Assembly: GCA_026120035.1 (NCBI GenBank)
Contig: JALRME010000006.1
Coordinates: 310,001 to 374,000, forward strand
Direction: 5' to 3'
Length of the DNA stretch: 64,000 nt
Origin: Coleophoma eucalyptorum
Lineage: Eukaryota; Ascomycota; Leotiomycetes; Helotiales; Dermateaceae
Positions within the stretch are counted from its first letter, which is position 1; every line of letters begins with the position of its first letter. The notes beneath the pieces were generated by a model. That model saw only the letters and a list, made by a program, of their open reading frames with translations, searched no databases and had not been told where the DNA came from. This document shows positions 1 through 11,995 of the stretch, one piece after another. Both the position numbers and the translations under genes were made by a program.

Positions 1-650
1 CACGACCGTGCTTCTTTGGAAGATCGACAGAGAACTTGTGGACGACATCGCGGGTGTTTCCGCTCAAAGTGCCGAAAAGGGCTCCGTTACCATCCATAAT
101 GATGAAACCGAACTTCTGATCCGACTCCAACAGCTCTGCCAGAGCCTCGGTATGGAATTTGTTGTCACATAGGTACAGAGAGGTGTTGATAGGCTTGAAG
201 GGCTCGAAATCGATGTTAACCTTCCTTTCCTTACCTTCAGAGGTCAAGATTTCACCACAGTAGACAACCAAGCCATTCGGGGGAACTTTGTTGTAAAGCT
301 TCAGCCTTTGTTGGGTTGAGGTAATGGCGGAAAGAACTGATTGACGATTGACTCGGGATTTGATGTTCGAGGCAGTACCCTGCACACACATTAGCACACT
401 GAGATGAGGCATTTAATTCTACGCACGTATTCTTCAGCCAACATCTTTGCCGCTCGGGATACCTGATCCTTTGGCGCTGTAGGCCTCTTGTCAGTATAGC
501 GCCAGGTACATTGGCATGAGACGCCTTACGAATAATGAGGGAAATCATGGAGGTTCCATTTCCGCGTGCGGCTTCGAGACGCTTGATCAGCTTCTTCACC
601 TTCCAGATCTCGATGTTCTTCTCAGCCTCGTTTGCCTGCGCGTCCGACAT
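1..650 (-). CDS. SUP45: Eukaryotic peptide chain release factor 1 (eRF1), 5' part; 3' end cut by window edge
   Basis: Class I release factor: reads all three stop codons in the ribosomal A site and triggers peptidyl-tRNA hydrolysis together with eRF3. I read three exons on the minus strand: 530-650, 427-476 and <1-379, joined by two GT-AG introns. The spliced product begins [20 protein letters not shown] and carries the N-domain signatures IPPK, TASNIKS (stop-codon reading loop) and YLCDNKF (YxCxxxF motif), then KKHGR just before the edge. The GGQ loop lies outside the window. The first exon reads on past its donor in the same frame, so an uncorrected ORF gives a wrong C-terminus. Seen: motifs and splice sites. 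Known: family role. Very sure of identity. Confidence 0.97.
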
Positions 651-1658
651 AATGACGGTTACACTCCTGGTGCACGGGACGGATTTTGGGGTAGAGAGAA
701 GAGGAAATGTCGACTCTTGCGTGTAGCGAAGTCACGAAAGAATGTTGTCAGACCTTAGGGGGGATATCGCGACAAAAGGTGAGGAAGCGCGAGAGTGACG
801 TTGCAACTGTGGGCTGCTTTGCTAGACGAGAAATTTTATGAGGTGGGAGGTAGACACCCCCGCCAACCAGGGCTGTCCTTTCACTTGGATCGGGTGAGCA
901 CGTGCAACCGAGACGGCTCATTTGGAAATGGACTGTATTCTCTTCTTGCTTCACTTCACCTACCTTGTCTTCAGAAGTCCTGGAAACACATGGAAGTTTT
1001 GATACTGTGAACAATTATTAGCCAAGAAAAACAAGCCACCTCAGCTGTCGCATGCTACCATGATGAGACATTACCAAACCATCCTCATCCTCCCTGTGTT
1101 AACTATAGATGCGCTTGTGCCTCAAGGTGATTAAAGACATGTGTATGTTTTATATGTTATGTAGGGCATAAAGTGAACCTTAGAGACATGGTCCATGTCC
1201 TGAGTCTGAAGTCAAGTGCTTCCATGGTCCAAGATCACAAGAATTCTCTTGAGAAATCGAAACTGTTTATTCTTGTTCTCCGCTCTGATCCATGGTCAGT
1301 CCAGCCAGACTACAGGTTGCTTGTAACATATCCAGGTTTTTGAGTGTCGGCAGTCTGCCTTATATTCAAAGAGCTCATTGCCGTTGAGGTCCTTTGATCC
1401 TGGAATATTCTTAGTGGTTTTATGCATATGCTTCCCTTTCCTTGCCTTCGACCTCGGTGACAACTGATCCTCTCGATTTCTCGGATCAATTGGATATATT
1501 CGAAAGTCCAATGTGGAGATGAACCATCATGTAATTTGCACCTTCCCCAGACTCAAGAGGTAGCCCATATCACCTCCAAATATCCCAGCCACAGTCTCCG
1601 AACTCCAAACTCCACCCCCCCCCCCCCCTCGACTTCAAAGCATTGTCTGAACCCTTTC
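651..1658. other. Intergenic, upstream of eRF1
   Basis: About 1 kb holding the eRF1 promoter and leader. Short ORFs on both strands show no recognisable motif. A run of 14 C lies at 1615-1628. Confidence 0.6.
1615..1628 (+). repeat. Poly-C tract, 14 C
   Basis: Uninterrupted homopolymer of C preceded by CCA. It lies inside the antisense of the 3' region of the possible Cys-rich gene. Length is likely polymorphic. Confidence 0.9.
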
Positions 1659-1895
1659 TCAACTGTCACTGGTAGCTCTCATACGTGCTCTCGAACCATC
1701 TCCACCGCCATGTCTACCCAAGGCGATGCATTGTGGGCATTTTCCAGGGGCGTCGATTGGGAACTCGACCTTGTTGGGGCAGGTAAAGCAGAGGTGTGTA
1801 CCATGGCCGTCGATTTGTCTTCGGCAAAGTCTGATTTTCAGATCCGACACCTTATGGCCGCATAGTGCATACCGGCACATTGGTATGCAGCACAT
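1659..1895 (-). CDS. Possible small Cys-rich zinc-binding-type protein, about 78 aa
   Basis: Minus-strand reading frame beginning MCCIPMCRYALCGHK and containing LCFTCP and GKCPQC. This gives a CGH motif and two CxxC knuckles, with a basic, Gly/Arg-rich tail. Many fungal genomes encode small uncharacterised proteins starting MC...CGH with paired cysteines, which is why I favour this frame over the overlapping plus-strand ORF. The start was chosen at the Met just before the first Cys cluster; the open frame continues upstream to about 1988 and a 5' exon is possible. No function is assigned. Uncertain: it could be a chance ORF. Confidence 0.4.
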   Translation of the reverse strand: MCCIPMCRYALCGHKVSDLKIRLCRRQIDGHGTHLCFTCPNKVEFPIDAPGKCPQCIALGRHGGGDGSRARMRATSDS

Positions 1896-3017
1896 GGTGA
1901 TGTGATTGACAGTGAGTTGGTCGTTTGTATGGGGATTTGAGATGCGATTGCCAGTACTCAATGTCATTGCACAAATACTTGAAGGCATTAGATCTTGGAT
2001 TCAAACTGGGTAAAGGGGATCATACATTTTCTCTTGGGTTTGTTTCGAGTCTACCTTGTTTGCTTCATTGGAAAGAGCAACATAGACGTGCGCTTGCCAA
2101 AAGACTGCAGGTACGCGTTCAGTCCGGGGTGTTACTTCTATTTCAAGATGAAGGCCCTATTATTTTCAATTCTGGTTCTAGGATATCTTTCAGTTTCATC
2201 GAAATCGAAATCGAAGTTTATAATACTACGAAAGCTTGAAAATCTAATATTAAACAAAGTCATGAATCTATTCAAGCAAGAAACTCAACTCTATGTACCT
2301 TTGTGTTTGCATCGTCTGCGGGTGTCAGAATCTTAGTGTTGAGTAGCCTTGAAAGTTATGGAAGGATACTCGAATAATTAGAGTCTCTGTATAATTTTCA
2401 ATTGTTTGATTGCTAAAGGGGCTTTATCTCACGATGAGATTGCCTTGCAGTAAACGAATAACAAACCACCTTCCTTCAGCTGGAGTGTCAACTTTTAGGG
2501 GGCCTTAATATTGCTATTATGACACTTGGAAGCGGAGGACATCTTAAAGAACTTGCTGAAAGCAATGTGCCAAAGATACCGCAGAACAATCGCAGGGGAC
2601 AAATTTGAATCAAACATTCAACCTAGCGGGAGCAAATTATCATCAAGAATATTCGCTACATTGTTGGCAAACACGCTTCTTGGCCATGTTTCTCATGAAA
2701 AGTTAAGCGAGCAACGATAATGTGGTAATTTGCTCTCATCTTATCCTCACAATTGTCATATAGGTGTTTGAATTTATGCTGATCATTCCATAAACAGAGA
2801 ATCATTATTCGAGGCAGAGATGGAATTCATAAACGTCCAGCACTACCAGTCTATGGAAGAAGGAGCGCTGTAGTTCAGCATCTTACATGATCTTTAATTT
2901 TTGCAAGTAAATCACCAGGCTGGTCAACGGGAGAGCGCAATAAGTGCGGAGAGGAATATTGGTATTTCAGCTCCTTCATTATAGTCTAAGGAGTTCTCTG
3001 TTCATTGCGATTGTATT
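1896..3017. other. Intergenic, no recognisable gene
   Basis: About 1.1 kb, AT-rich. Three tandem copies of ATCGAA lie at 2198-2215. Small ORFs here resemble nothing I know. Confidence 0.55.
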
Positions 3018-3811
3018 TTAGGCCTTGATATCAAAGCTGGTTCCACATCCACAGCTACTTGTCGCCAAAGGATTATCCACAATCTTGAATTGACTTCCAA
3101 TCAACTCCATAGTATAATCGATTTTGCTACCCTTCAGTAACTCCAGACTCGGTCCATCCATAACAACCTTCGCACCCGATCCATCGTCAGCGGCAAAAAC
3201 AGTATCTTCCTCGTCCAGTGGCTCGGTTTCCTCCGATGGCTTTGTGCTTGTCGATATGGCACTAGGGTCTGCGGATGAAGTATTGAGCGCTTGCGCAGAA
3301 TCCTCCACAACGCTGCTTGAGGAGATGGGTGGGAGTGTGGTGAGGGACATCAAGTATTGGAAGCCATGACATCCTCCACTTTCAACTTGAATTCGTAGTG
3401 CAAGATCTGGGTTGCCATCCTTGGCCATGATTTCCTTCAAGCGCTATCATAGGGTTAGTAATCCTGCGCATGATACAAGCTCCGTGAATAGCATACATTT
3501 GACGCCCTTGGTGTAATCTCTATATTCATGTCATTGCCGTCATCATCTTTGCGCGGATTGACGATAGCGCTCGTCTGTTGTCTCCCCGACGAGGACGCAA
3601 ACGAGCGTGCGGACCGTTTAAGAAGCGCCTGTTGCCTCCTGAGGTCTCGTGCTTGAGCTGGGCGCTGTGCGATCGGGACCAAGAACTCGAGAGGGTTGGG
3701 GGTAGTGTGTACAGATCTTCGAGGTGCAAGCTGCAGGAACGCTCGCGCAGCAGAGGTGGATGTCGAAGTGCTATGATGCAGGCAACTCTGCGTTATCCTT
3801 CGAGTCGCCAT
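3018..3811 (-). CDS. ISA2: Mitochondrial iron-sulfur cluster assembly protein Isa2 (A-type carrier)
   Basis: A-type Fe-S carrier acting with Isa1 and Iba57 in the mitochondrial matrix to make [4Fe-4S] clusters for aconitase-like and radical-SAM enzymes. Two exons, 3497-3811 and 3018-3443, with a 53-nt intron; product 246 aa. The N-terminus is Arg/Ser-rich without acidic residues, as expected for a presequence. The domain begins ITPRASNRLKEIMAK across the splice junction. The three conserved ligand cysteines are present: GGCHGF and SSCGCGTSF near the C-terminus. A Ser/Glu-rich insertion of roughly 45 residues (between FQYLMSL and VFAADD) is longer than in bacterial IscA. Head-to-head with the short-chain dehydrogenase. 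Confidence 0.93.
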
Positions 3812-4619
3812 CGTCAGCGGGTTCCGGGAGAGAAGTTAGTGAGCTTGAGCTTGCGTAGGTGTGGCGTGAGCTCCGTTCAGCCTGGATATCTTGATTACCA
3901 AAGTCGCGATGGCGGTGAGCAGTAGCAGAATTTGTCCCACCCGTGCCCGTGCCACCCAATCTTTTTCCGTACCGAGGCGAGCGAGGGTACCAAGCTTCAC
4001 TTTCGCAATGCCTTTCTCAGATCCGGTTATAAATCTGGCAAAAGGTAAAGGGTGTCTGCCTAGAAGCAACTTCGGCATTGCATTGTCATTGTGGACTGAA
4101 CAGCACCGCTGTTTACCAAAGCCATCACGTATTCATTTCGGACGCCGAGCCTCGACTCATTGTCACGCAAGAGAGCGGAGTGCTGACAAAAAAACCCCTA
4201 CCCCAAGCACCCATGTCCGGACGAAGAGCCAGGCAGGTTATGCCGCGTCCCCCCAGAGCGAGCCACAGCTCCTTACTGCTGGCAGCCACCTCCGCACATG
4301 GCTTAACCAGCTCTTGCTGATGAATAATGCTGTGCCGTTCCGTTGTTTGCCAGCTCGCCTCAGATGACCGAATAGTCGATCATTGACAAGGAAGTTCTGT
4401 GGTAAGGCACGTTCCCCGTTCACATATGTATGTATATATATATCTACCCACATGTATATAAGCCATCAAATTCTCCTCCACATCAGCTCCTCGTCACTCA
4501 AGCTTCAATTGCTCAACACTTAATTATACTCACAACAACTGAGGCCAAATAACAAACTACGAACATCACACCAATCATCAAAACATCCAAGAGACGAATC
4601 TACAAGATATACTTTTGAA
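3812..4619. promoter_or_regulatory. Divergent promoter region ISA2 / short-chain dehydrogenase with TATA-like element
   Basis: An 808-bp spacer between two divergent start codons. A TA-rich run at about 4426-4446 is followed by TATATAAG at 4455-4462, roughly 160 bp before the dehydrogenase ATG and correctly placed for a TATA box plus leader. Kept as inference; no transcript data. Confidence 0.4.
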
Positions 4620-5732
4620 ATGGTATCTATCACAGATGTCCGAACGTCCAATGCGACACTCAAGAACGGGCCATCAGGGCTCGTGGCTGTCTTTGTCGGA
4701 GCAACCAGTGGCATTGGATTAGGAACATTGAAAGCCTTTGCGAAAAGCACCAAAGCACCAACAGCCTACATAGTGGGACGATCCAAGAAAGCCGCCGCAG
4801 CTCTTCTCGAAGAGCTTCAAAATTCCAATCCTGAAGGGACATTCAATTTCATCGAGACTGAAGTCGCTCTCATCAAGAATGTAGATGCAGTATGTGAGGA
4901 GGTGAAGAGCAAGGAATCGAAAGTCGACATCTTGTGCTTGAGTCCTGGGTATCTTAGTTTCGATGGGCGAACGGGTGAGTTATCTAATGCAAAACAACCT
5001 CATAGGGGTCAGAACCGAAGCTAACGGACCACAGAATCATCAGAGGGTATTGACATCCCCCATGCATTAAGACTTTACAGCCGTCTACGCTTTGCCTACA
5101 ATCTCATGCCACTGCTCAACGCCTCCAACACTGGGGCAAGAGTTATCTCCATTCTGGCCGGCGGAAAGGAGTCACCACTAGATGTTGACGATCTAGAAGT
5201 CCGCAATGATTTCAAAATGATCAAGGCCGCCGCTAACGGAACGACACAAACAACCCTCGCACTAGAAGAACTCGCCAAAGCGAATCCAAACGTATCTTTC
5301 ATCCACAAATTCCCTGGCTTCGTGGACACGGGTGTGATCGATCGCTTACTAGCCACTGCACCAGGACTCTTCTGGTACCCAGCTCTTGCAGTTCGCTGGC
5401 TGGTCATCCCCGTGGTGAATCTGTTCTCGATGAGTGTCACCGAAGCTGGGGAGCGGGGGCTGTTCCTGGGTACGTCAGCGAGATACCCGCCATCCTCACA
5501 GACGCAATCAGCACAAGGATATGGAATTGTGCCTCTTCCCAAAGGCACCGTCGTCGCAACATCTTCTGTCGTGCACGAAGACGGTACGGGCAATGGCGTG
5601 TATAGACTAGGACCCAATGATGATAATCTGGGGGATGATAAGGTTCTTGGCCCGTATAGAAAAGACGGGACGAGTACCAAGGTGTGGGAATCCATACTTG
5701 CAGTTTGGGAGAGAGCGGTTGCAAGGTCTTGA
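4620..5732 (+). CDS. Short-chain dehydrogenase/reductase-like protein (fungal secondary-metabolism type)
   Basis: Two exons, 4620-4974 and 5035-5732, with a 60-nt intron; product 350 aa. The Rossmann signature VFVGATSGIGLGT is near residue 30, followed by IVGRS at the end of beta-2 and the LCLSPG strand. Across the junction it reads RTESSEGIDIPHALRLYSRL. This type is common in fungal secondary-metabolite clusters. Odd point: the usual Tyr-x3-Lys catalytic pair is not visible; the equivalent stretch is LYSRLRFAYNL, with Arg in place of Lys. Substrate unknown. No cluster partners (PKS, NRPS) are next to it. It converges on GDH2. Confidence 0.85.
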
Positions 5733-6500
5733 TGGGAACAGGGTTATGGGATAAAACAAAATATTGTGAACCCTTCGAATTAGGCTATTATATGAGCCAG
5801 TGTATGCCTAACGGGCCAAAATTGTTTGGAGCTAAAATAACAGCGGGGAGTTAATCAGGGTTACTTACCATCCAAGGTCGGATTCGAACAAAATTAATGA
5901 ACAATCGCTTTAATGCCATTTTATTCTATTCAATTCACAATCGTTTTCTTGCCTTCTGTGCCTCTAACCCAACCATCCAGGTTATATCAATACGCACTCG
6001 ATTTTGATCCAGAATCAAGTGTTCGGTATGGATCCAAGGTACAATGCACAATCCCAACTACAAGGTGCGAGACCGGTTACCCAAAGGTCTTGACTAGTTC
6101 ATATTGATAGAGGGCATAAGGGGACTTTAAAACCATGACAACCAGGCAAGCCATTAACAGGGTATATCTCGCTAAACGTATCCGTCGTCAAAGCATCATC
6201 AAGTACTCTCCACGTCAGGGAACAGCAATAGGTAACAGCGGGGTTGATGTGAAAAGGGGCTTTATAAAAACCCTCAAGGAAAATAATATATTATTAAGGT
6301 GTACCTATTTGATGGGTCGGTACACAGCCCCAAAACGTCATTTTATCTACCAAGATCAAGTCTGTTTCCCTCACGCTCAAAATGGATTGCAAAAAGTGAT
6401 ATCTCGTGTATCTAGATGAATGTACGGTCTCAGAATAGACTTCCAAAAATAAAAGTGTTTTTCAAAGCAGAAAACACTATTATGAAGCAGGATGCCGAGT
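5733..6500. other. Intergenic between convergent SDR and GDH2
   Basis: 768 bp of 3' flank from both genes, AT-rich. GGATTCGAAC near 5880 resembles a tRNA T-loop, but the flanking stems do not pair. No gene seen. Confidence 0.6.
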
Positions 6501-9500
6501 CTATTGTACTTTGGCCATTCTCTTGGACATACTAAATTATGGGTTAGCAAAATTCACTTATAGTTGCAGGAACGCAAGAAGGGGGAACTTACAAATCGAA
6601 GAAAGAAAACTGGCTCGGCGCACTACCAAATTCATAAACGAACCGGCTAGCAAGATAACTACCGAAAATAGCGCGAAGATAGCTGTCTGGGACCCTCTTG
6701 ATGATGGTCTCAAGGCCAATCTTCTGCAAGAGCAATTTAGGGAGAGCATCTTCGAGGACAGAATTGCGAAGCTTCTCGTTGCGCCACAAGTCAGTCTTTT
6801 GTAGCTCCTCGTCGAGCTTTGTGATGGCAATACTGAGCGTGTCGCTGAGGGTGCTTCGTGGAATCTTGGTCTGCTCATGTTCGCGCCAGATGGCTTCGAA
6901 CTCGAGACGAGCGTTCTCCATGATGGTGTTTTGGACCTGTTTGACATAGGCTTTGTAGAACTCTGGTGCTTGGCCATCTTGTCCGACACACATGTTTTCG
7001 ACAAATCCCTTGTCGTCGAAGCTCAAGGACGCAAGGACCTCGAGAGATGACGAAGTCACACCACCTTTATTGGCTGAAGCATCCTTGAACAGAATACAGC
7101 CTGCATTTTCCAGCTTGATCTTGGCATCTTGAGTGATGAAGAGGTTGGCACCCTCAACGATGTATGGGATGGTGGACTTGCCGTCCTTGATCAACTTGCC
7201 CACGCTGGAGAGATCAATGGATTCTGGACGTCCACCACATGGAACAAACGCGTCGGTCAAACCAGTTTCACGGAGGTGGAAGGTATTTCGGAAATTGGTG
7301 CCATTGGCGATAACTTCGCCGTTCGGCAGTCTGATGTTGTTCTCATCAACCAGAACACGATATCCGTCCTTTGAGAGCTTTGTGACATCAAACTCAGATA
7401 TCATGGCACGCTTTCTAGCAAGACGAATCAACTCCTGGTGATTGATTCCGTTGGGATCTACCAGAACTCCCGCACCTTTCAACTGTCAGTAAAGGTCATC
7501 AAGGTCAGGGATGGAAGCTTACCATCAACGATAGAAGTATACTTCTCGTTACTCAAAAGAATCTCATTACTTCCAAGATCACCATCTGGTCCTCCAGTCT
7601 GCATCTTTCTAACCTTGCTTGGGTCAAGCTCAAGTCTGCGATAGATGCCCTTCACGAACTCACGGACAGACAAAGTTGTCATACCGTAAGCGTCATGGGG
7701 AATTCCGCCAAGTTTTGGTGATTTTCCAGTAAAGAATGATTTCCACCATGGTGCACCACGGAAACGAGCATGCTCAGTAGCCCAATCGACCAAGTCGGCA
7801 GTGTTCTCATCAGGGCCCATAAACAGAATCTCTTGCTTGCCATACAGATCTACAATTGGGTTCTTGATACCAGGTGATGTTGCCGGGAGAAGAAGATCCA
7901 TGATGGAGTCAATGTACTTCTCGAAAGCGACCGAACCCTTGTCTTGTTGTTGGGCGTCGAGGAGAATAACACCTTTAGATCCTCCTTCTGGAATGTCTTT
8001 ATTCTTGCGCTGTTGGGTGTTGGCCAAGCCATAGTTCTCATCGAACATAGATCTCGCATTGATTGAGTACGCCTCTCGGTTTCTTGACTTGACAATACGG
8101 ATACCGCCACGGGCAATGTCACGGAATCGGAGATGGAAGCCTCTTGATTCGGAACTGATGACCAAGAACATACCGTACAGTGGCTGCGGATACTCGATCT
8201 CTGGCAGGAATGTCGGATTTAGACGGAAACTAAGTGCGACTTTGGTTGGGGTGTAAAAGTTGGTCTTTAGCAGAGAGTTGTTGAAGGTGAGGATAGCTGA
8301 CATGACCATCTCTTCATGCTCATTGACTGTTATCCTTGTGATCAAATCCTTAAGCTGGCTGTCAGACAGAACCTCAGCGGAAGGCGTAGGTGGGATAAAG
8401 TCATCCTCATACGCCGGCTCCGAGCCAAGATGGATGCTGGCAAATGACGAGTATAGTGATCTGATAAGCTCGGGATGTAAATTGATAATTTCAAGAATAT
8501 AATCAGCGGTGAAAGTCTCCGTGCGTAGACGACGCTTGATTTTCGAAAGAATCTCGGCATTGCCACTTTTGGCTGGATTCAAAGCAGACACCAAAGATGC
8601 GTACTCCGAACCAAGACGATTGAGGAAATGCTGAACAAAAACCCATGCGCAGTGAGCATAGGTAGTCTCTTGTAAGCTCAGTCTACCACTAGCGAATAGT
8701 GATTGGAACTTGTTGTGAGGAATGCAGTACAGCAATGATATTTCTTTCGTGATTTGATGGATGGACTGTGCAAGTGGAGGATACTTTGCCTTCGAGTCTA
8801 AAGTTGTAGCTGGTCGCAGATACAATGACATCACGCAGATACCATTGCTGAATTGTTCGACGTATTTTCGGCTACTGGTAACGCCGTAGTAATGATAGAG
8901 GTCGCTAAGCGCACTGAACATGCCGGCGGCGGTTCTTCGTCGAAAAGCCAGAACAAGACGTTTTTCCTTGGAGTCCTCAATATCAAAGACCTCAATAACT
9001 GGACCAGTTCGGTTGACGGAAAGCTCTATGATTTCCTGGTAAATCTGCTTCGTGTTCTTGGTTGCCTTGGCAAGGAACGTTCGGTCGGCAATGTATTCAA
9101 GGCGAGTCTCGCCCGGAGCTGGATTACTGTCCACAAAATTACATCGATAGACGAAATAACATCGCATGGTCGTCTTTGATACTCCAGTTCCAGCCATGTT
9201 GCCTGGTGATCTGAAAGTTTCAACACGGAAGACTTTGTTGTTATCAGCCGAGCTATCAAGGTATTTCGCTTCTAGGCGATCCTCATATCGTGGGCCATGG
9301 AGAGCACTAACGCCAGGCTCGCTGGTATCAAAGTAGACTGCACGATCCTCGCTTTCGGCATCCAATCTGATCTCTTGTACTCTATCTTCTCGTGCAAAGG
9401 CTGCAATCTTGGCAGCGTAGAGGGAAGTGATCTGGCTGACAATGGCTTCAACCGATTCGGTTTCGAAATATGCATCATCAATTCCTAATTCGTCGTAGAA

Positions 9501-10004
9501 CCACCGAATTTGAACATCAATGAGGCTTTCTGGGATCCAAGCACCGTCAATCAGCTTTTCCTTCACTGATTCCATTTGTGCCTTTTTAAGAGTTAGTAAC
9601 CAAGAACCAAAAAGGTGCACTTAGTAACCGACCGTTCTGCCCTTGAATTCTGGGGCAATGTAGCCAACAGTGGCAGATCTCAGGACTCGATGTCCATTGC
9701 CATTTATTGGTCGTGGTACACTGAAGTGTACCGGATCTGTAGCTGGAGTGCGACCTGGTGATCGGACCTGCTCAGTGAGCTTGCTAACTGGCGAGTTCAC
9801 CTCACTGAGCCTCCTCGAGGCTGTCCCTGATATGCTTGCCATGTCGGAGCTTTCGTCTTCGCTATAGTGTGGATAGCCGACAGTAACTTCCTCGACGTTT
9901 TTTTCGTTGTAGGTAGGACACTGGAAGACTTTCACGTCTTCCGGGTTGAACTCAACGGGTCTGCCTATCATGTCAGATGTGTTGATCCTTAATAAGGTAG
10001 GCAT
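6501..10004 (-). CDS. GDH2: NAD-specific glutamate dehydrogenase (large, 115-kDa class)
   Basis: Catabolic enzyme: glutamate + NAD+ + water to 2-oxoglutarate + ammonium + NADH. Four exons: 9633-10004, 7523-9581, 6593-7475 and 6501-6531; 1114 aa if Met at 10004 is used. Fungal enzymes are usually nearer 1050 aa, so Met at 9842 (residue 55) is a good alternative. Seen motifs: FRDIARGGIR, GGSKGVILL, GPDENTADLVDWA, FVPCGGRPE, VEGANLFIT and NKGGVTSSS. The last exon replaces an in-frame stop (FFDL-stop) by FFDFMSKRMAKVQ, which fits the conserved family tail. Intron 1 uses a GTCGGT donor. Divergent from kynureninase. Confidence 0.95.
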
Positions 10005-11995
10005 CTTGAAGAGTGCCAGATACAGTGAATGCAGAAGAGACACGGGACAAAGTGTCGACAGCCGTGACTTATAGCTGTGACCCCAGAAGTCCGGGAACGG
10101 AGGTGTAAATAAAGCAAATAAATTGTGACAGGAACGCACCTTATCTCAAGCACTTGTGATGGATCTGTGCAACTACGACAGACTAGGACGTCAAGATAGG
10201 ATCAGACTGGCTTTCCGAGCAATAAGCAGCGGCTGGAAGCACAATGAGATCAGATATCAGACCTGACTAAGGTGGAGCTGCTGTGTTGGCTGCGAAGAGA
10301 AAGATAAGGAAAGGCAGATAGTTTAATGGCACAGATGCGTACAGTTGCTGAGATGTCTTGTTGTGGAACAGTCGATCGGGTACGTGCTAGAAGTGCGTAG
10401 TTCTGAAGGCCAATTTACCAATAGCGGCCACTCTGGAAGCGATAGCTTTGCTGACGAAGGTTTCGGGGTGTGGCGGTCAAGGCTTCCAGGGAGAAGAGGC
10501 GCAGGAAACGGGACCAAGCAGATACAAGAGAGATAAGGAAGGCAAGAGAGGATTGGATAGTGGAAGTATAGTTGTGTTGTGATATGTTTTGGACGGGAGC
10601 GGTCTGAAGGGGGTCAACAAGTAGGAATGATGGAGGGGCAAGGCTGGGCCATTAAGTACTTTCGGGCAACTGAGTTTGCTGGATGGCCACCACCAGCAGA
10701 CCTTGAGGACACGAGGGAATAAATAACCACGGCTTGCAGGATGCAGCAGGCAATGGCTGAAAACTGCTCCATGCTGGGACGTGTAGAGGTGATGCTTGCT
10801 CGTCCGTACCTGAGCAGCTGGCGTTGGCACGGGTATCGAAGGTTATCGGGTCCCCCCCCTCGTCTGGTCTCGCGTCACTGGCGGAGTCCAAGAGGCGCTT
10901 GTTTTAATTTTTCGTGTTCCTGGAAGATCCAAGGCGCCCGTGTCAGGATCCAAGGCGTGCGCCTACGCCCAACCCGGCTACGCTCTCTTCTATTTGCGGC
11001 GCAGGAACCAGTCACTTTTTGCGTCTGGACTGGCTGCCCCAGTTAAACGAGCCATTTTCTGGGTGCGGCCCATCCTAAAGCCGCGTCGTGATACGATGGC
11101 ACTGGCCCGAGAGCTATTCCCAACCCCATCGCCCACATGTCAGGATTCAGAAGAATGGATCCGCGTGACTTAGTGCCCTACGGATGCGATGTATTAAACC
11201 CCAACTGAGCTCATCGCCAGGAACCTGCGACAGGAGTCATACTTCAGGTGGAGCATTACCAATGGCAAAGACAAACAAACCAGCAGCAATAATCCGTGGA
11301 AGGGCAAAGAACTCTTCTCTCCCATGGATCGTCGTTGTCTCTGCTTCTTGCCCCTTCCCCCTTGTGCGGCTGCAAACGAGGACGAAGGCAACCGGCGGCA
11401 TTAATTGGGCTGTCCGTATCGCCTCCTACCCGGTTGCTCTATCAAAGCGCGGGATCTTGAGCCGAAGTCTCGTGACCGGATGGCAATTCGTGCTATCGCG
11501 ACATTTGTGCCATTACCGTGCCATTACCATACCATTACTCTATCCTCGCCCTTTTGAGCATCTGGATATGCGGAATATCATCACCAGACGACGGTGCTGA
11601 CGCTGCTGCCAGAAGCCGTTTGAAGCCAACTCCATCTTATGACACACATTGCATTTCCCATTACTTCATCGCCGGTGTGCCCGCCCAATTACTCCCCATC
11701 CGATGCTAAAGGATCTAACCTGTCTAACCTTTCCCACCTTTCCCCCGCCTTCCCATGCTGTGCTTCCCCAGATTCCCATCACCTGGCGCTAGAAAATTCT
11801 CCCTGAAACGCCTCAGGTGCTTCCTCGTGGTCCGTTGGCACACTGCAACTCGCCTCTGTGATCTCCCGGAGCTGCCTCCACCGCTGGAGAAGCCGCATTC
11901 CGGAGTATTCTATTAGTGAAGCGAGAAGCACCAACGTCGTCGTTGTGTTTGGACTCTCCCAGCGTTCCAGCAACCCCGTCGCAACCCCAGGAAAC
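10005..11995. promoter_or_regulatory. 2-kb divergent upstream region of GDH2 and kynureninase
   Basis: Long shared spacer between two amino-acid/NAD-metabolism genes. No convincing ORF. It contains three tandem 11-bp units of the type GTGCCATTACC at 11507-11539. Pyrimidine-rich stretches precede the kynureninase ATG. The size suggests complex regulation, but I cannot name binding sites. Confidence 0.45.
11507..11539 (+). repeat. Three 11-bp tandem units (GTGCCATTACC-like)
   Basis: Units GTGCCATTACC, GTGCCATTACC and ATACCATTACT lie end to end, about 455 bp upstream of the kynureninase start. They could be repeated regulator sites or chance. Confidence 0.7.

Noticed and set aside
1536..1865. 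Plus-strand frame of 109 codons
   Set aside because: Runs through the poly-C tract and is antisense to the more protein-like Cys-rich frame.
5870..5895. GTTCGAATCC on the minus strand, like a tRNA T-loop
   Set aside because: The T-stem does not pair and there is no A-box or acceptor stem.
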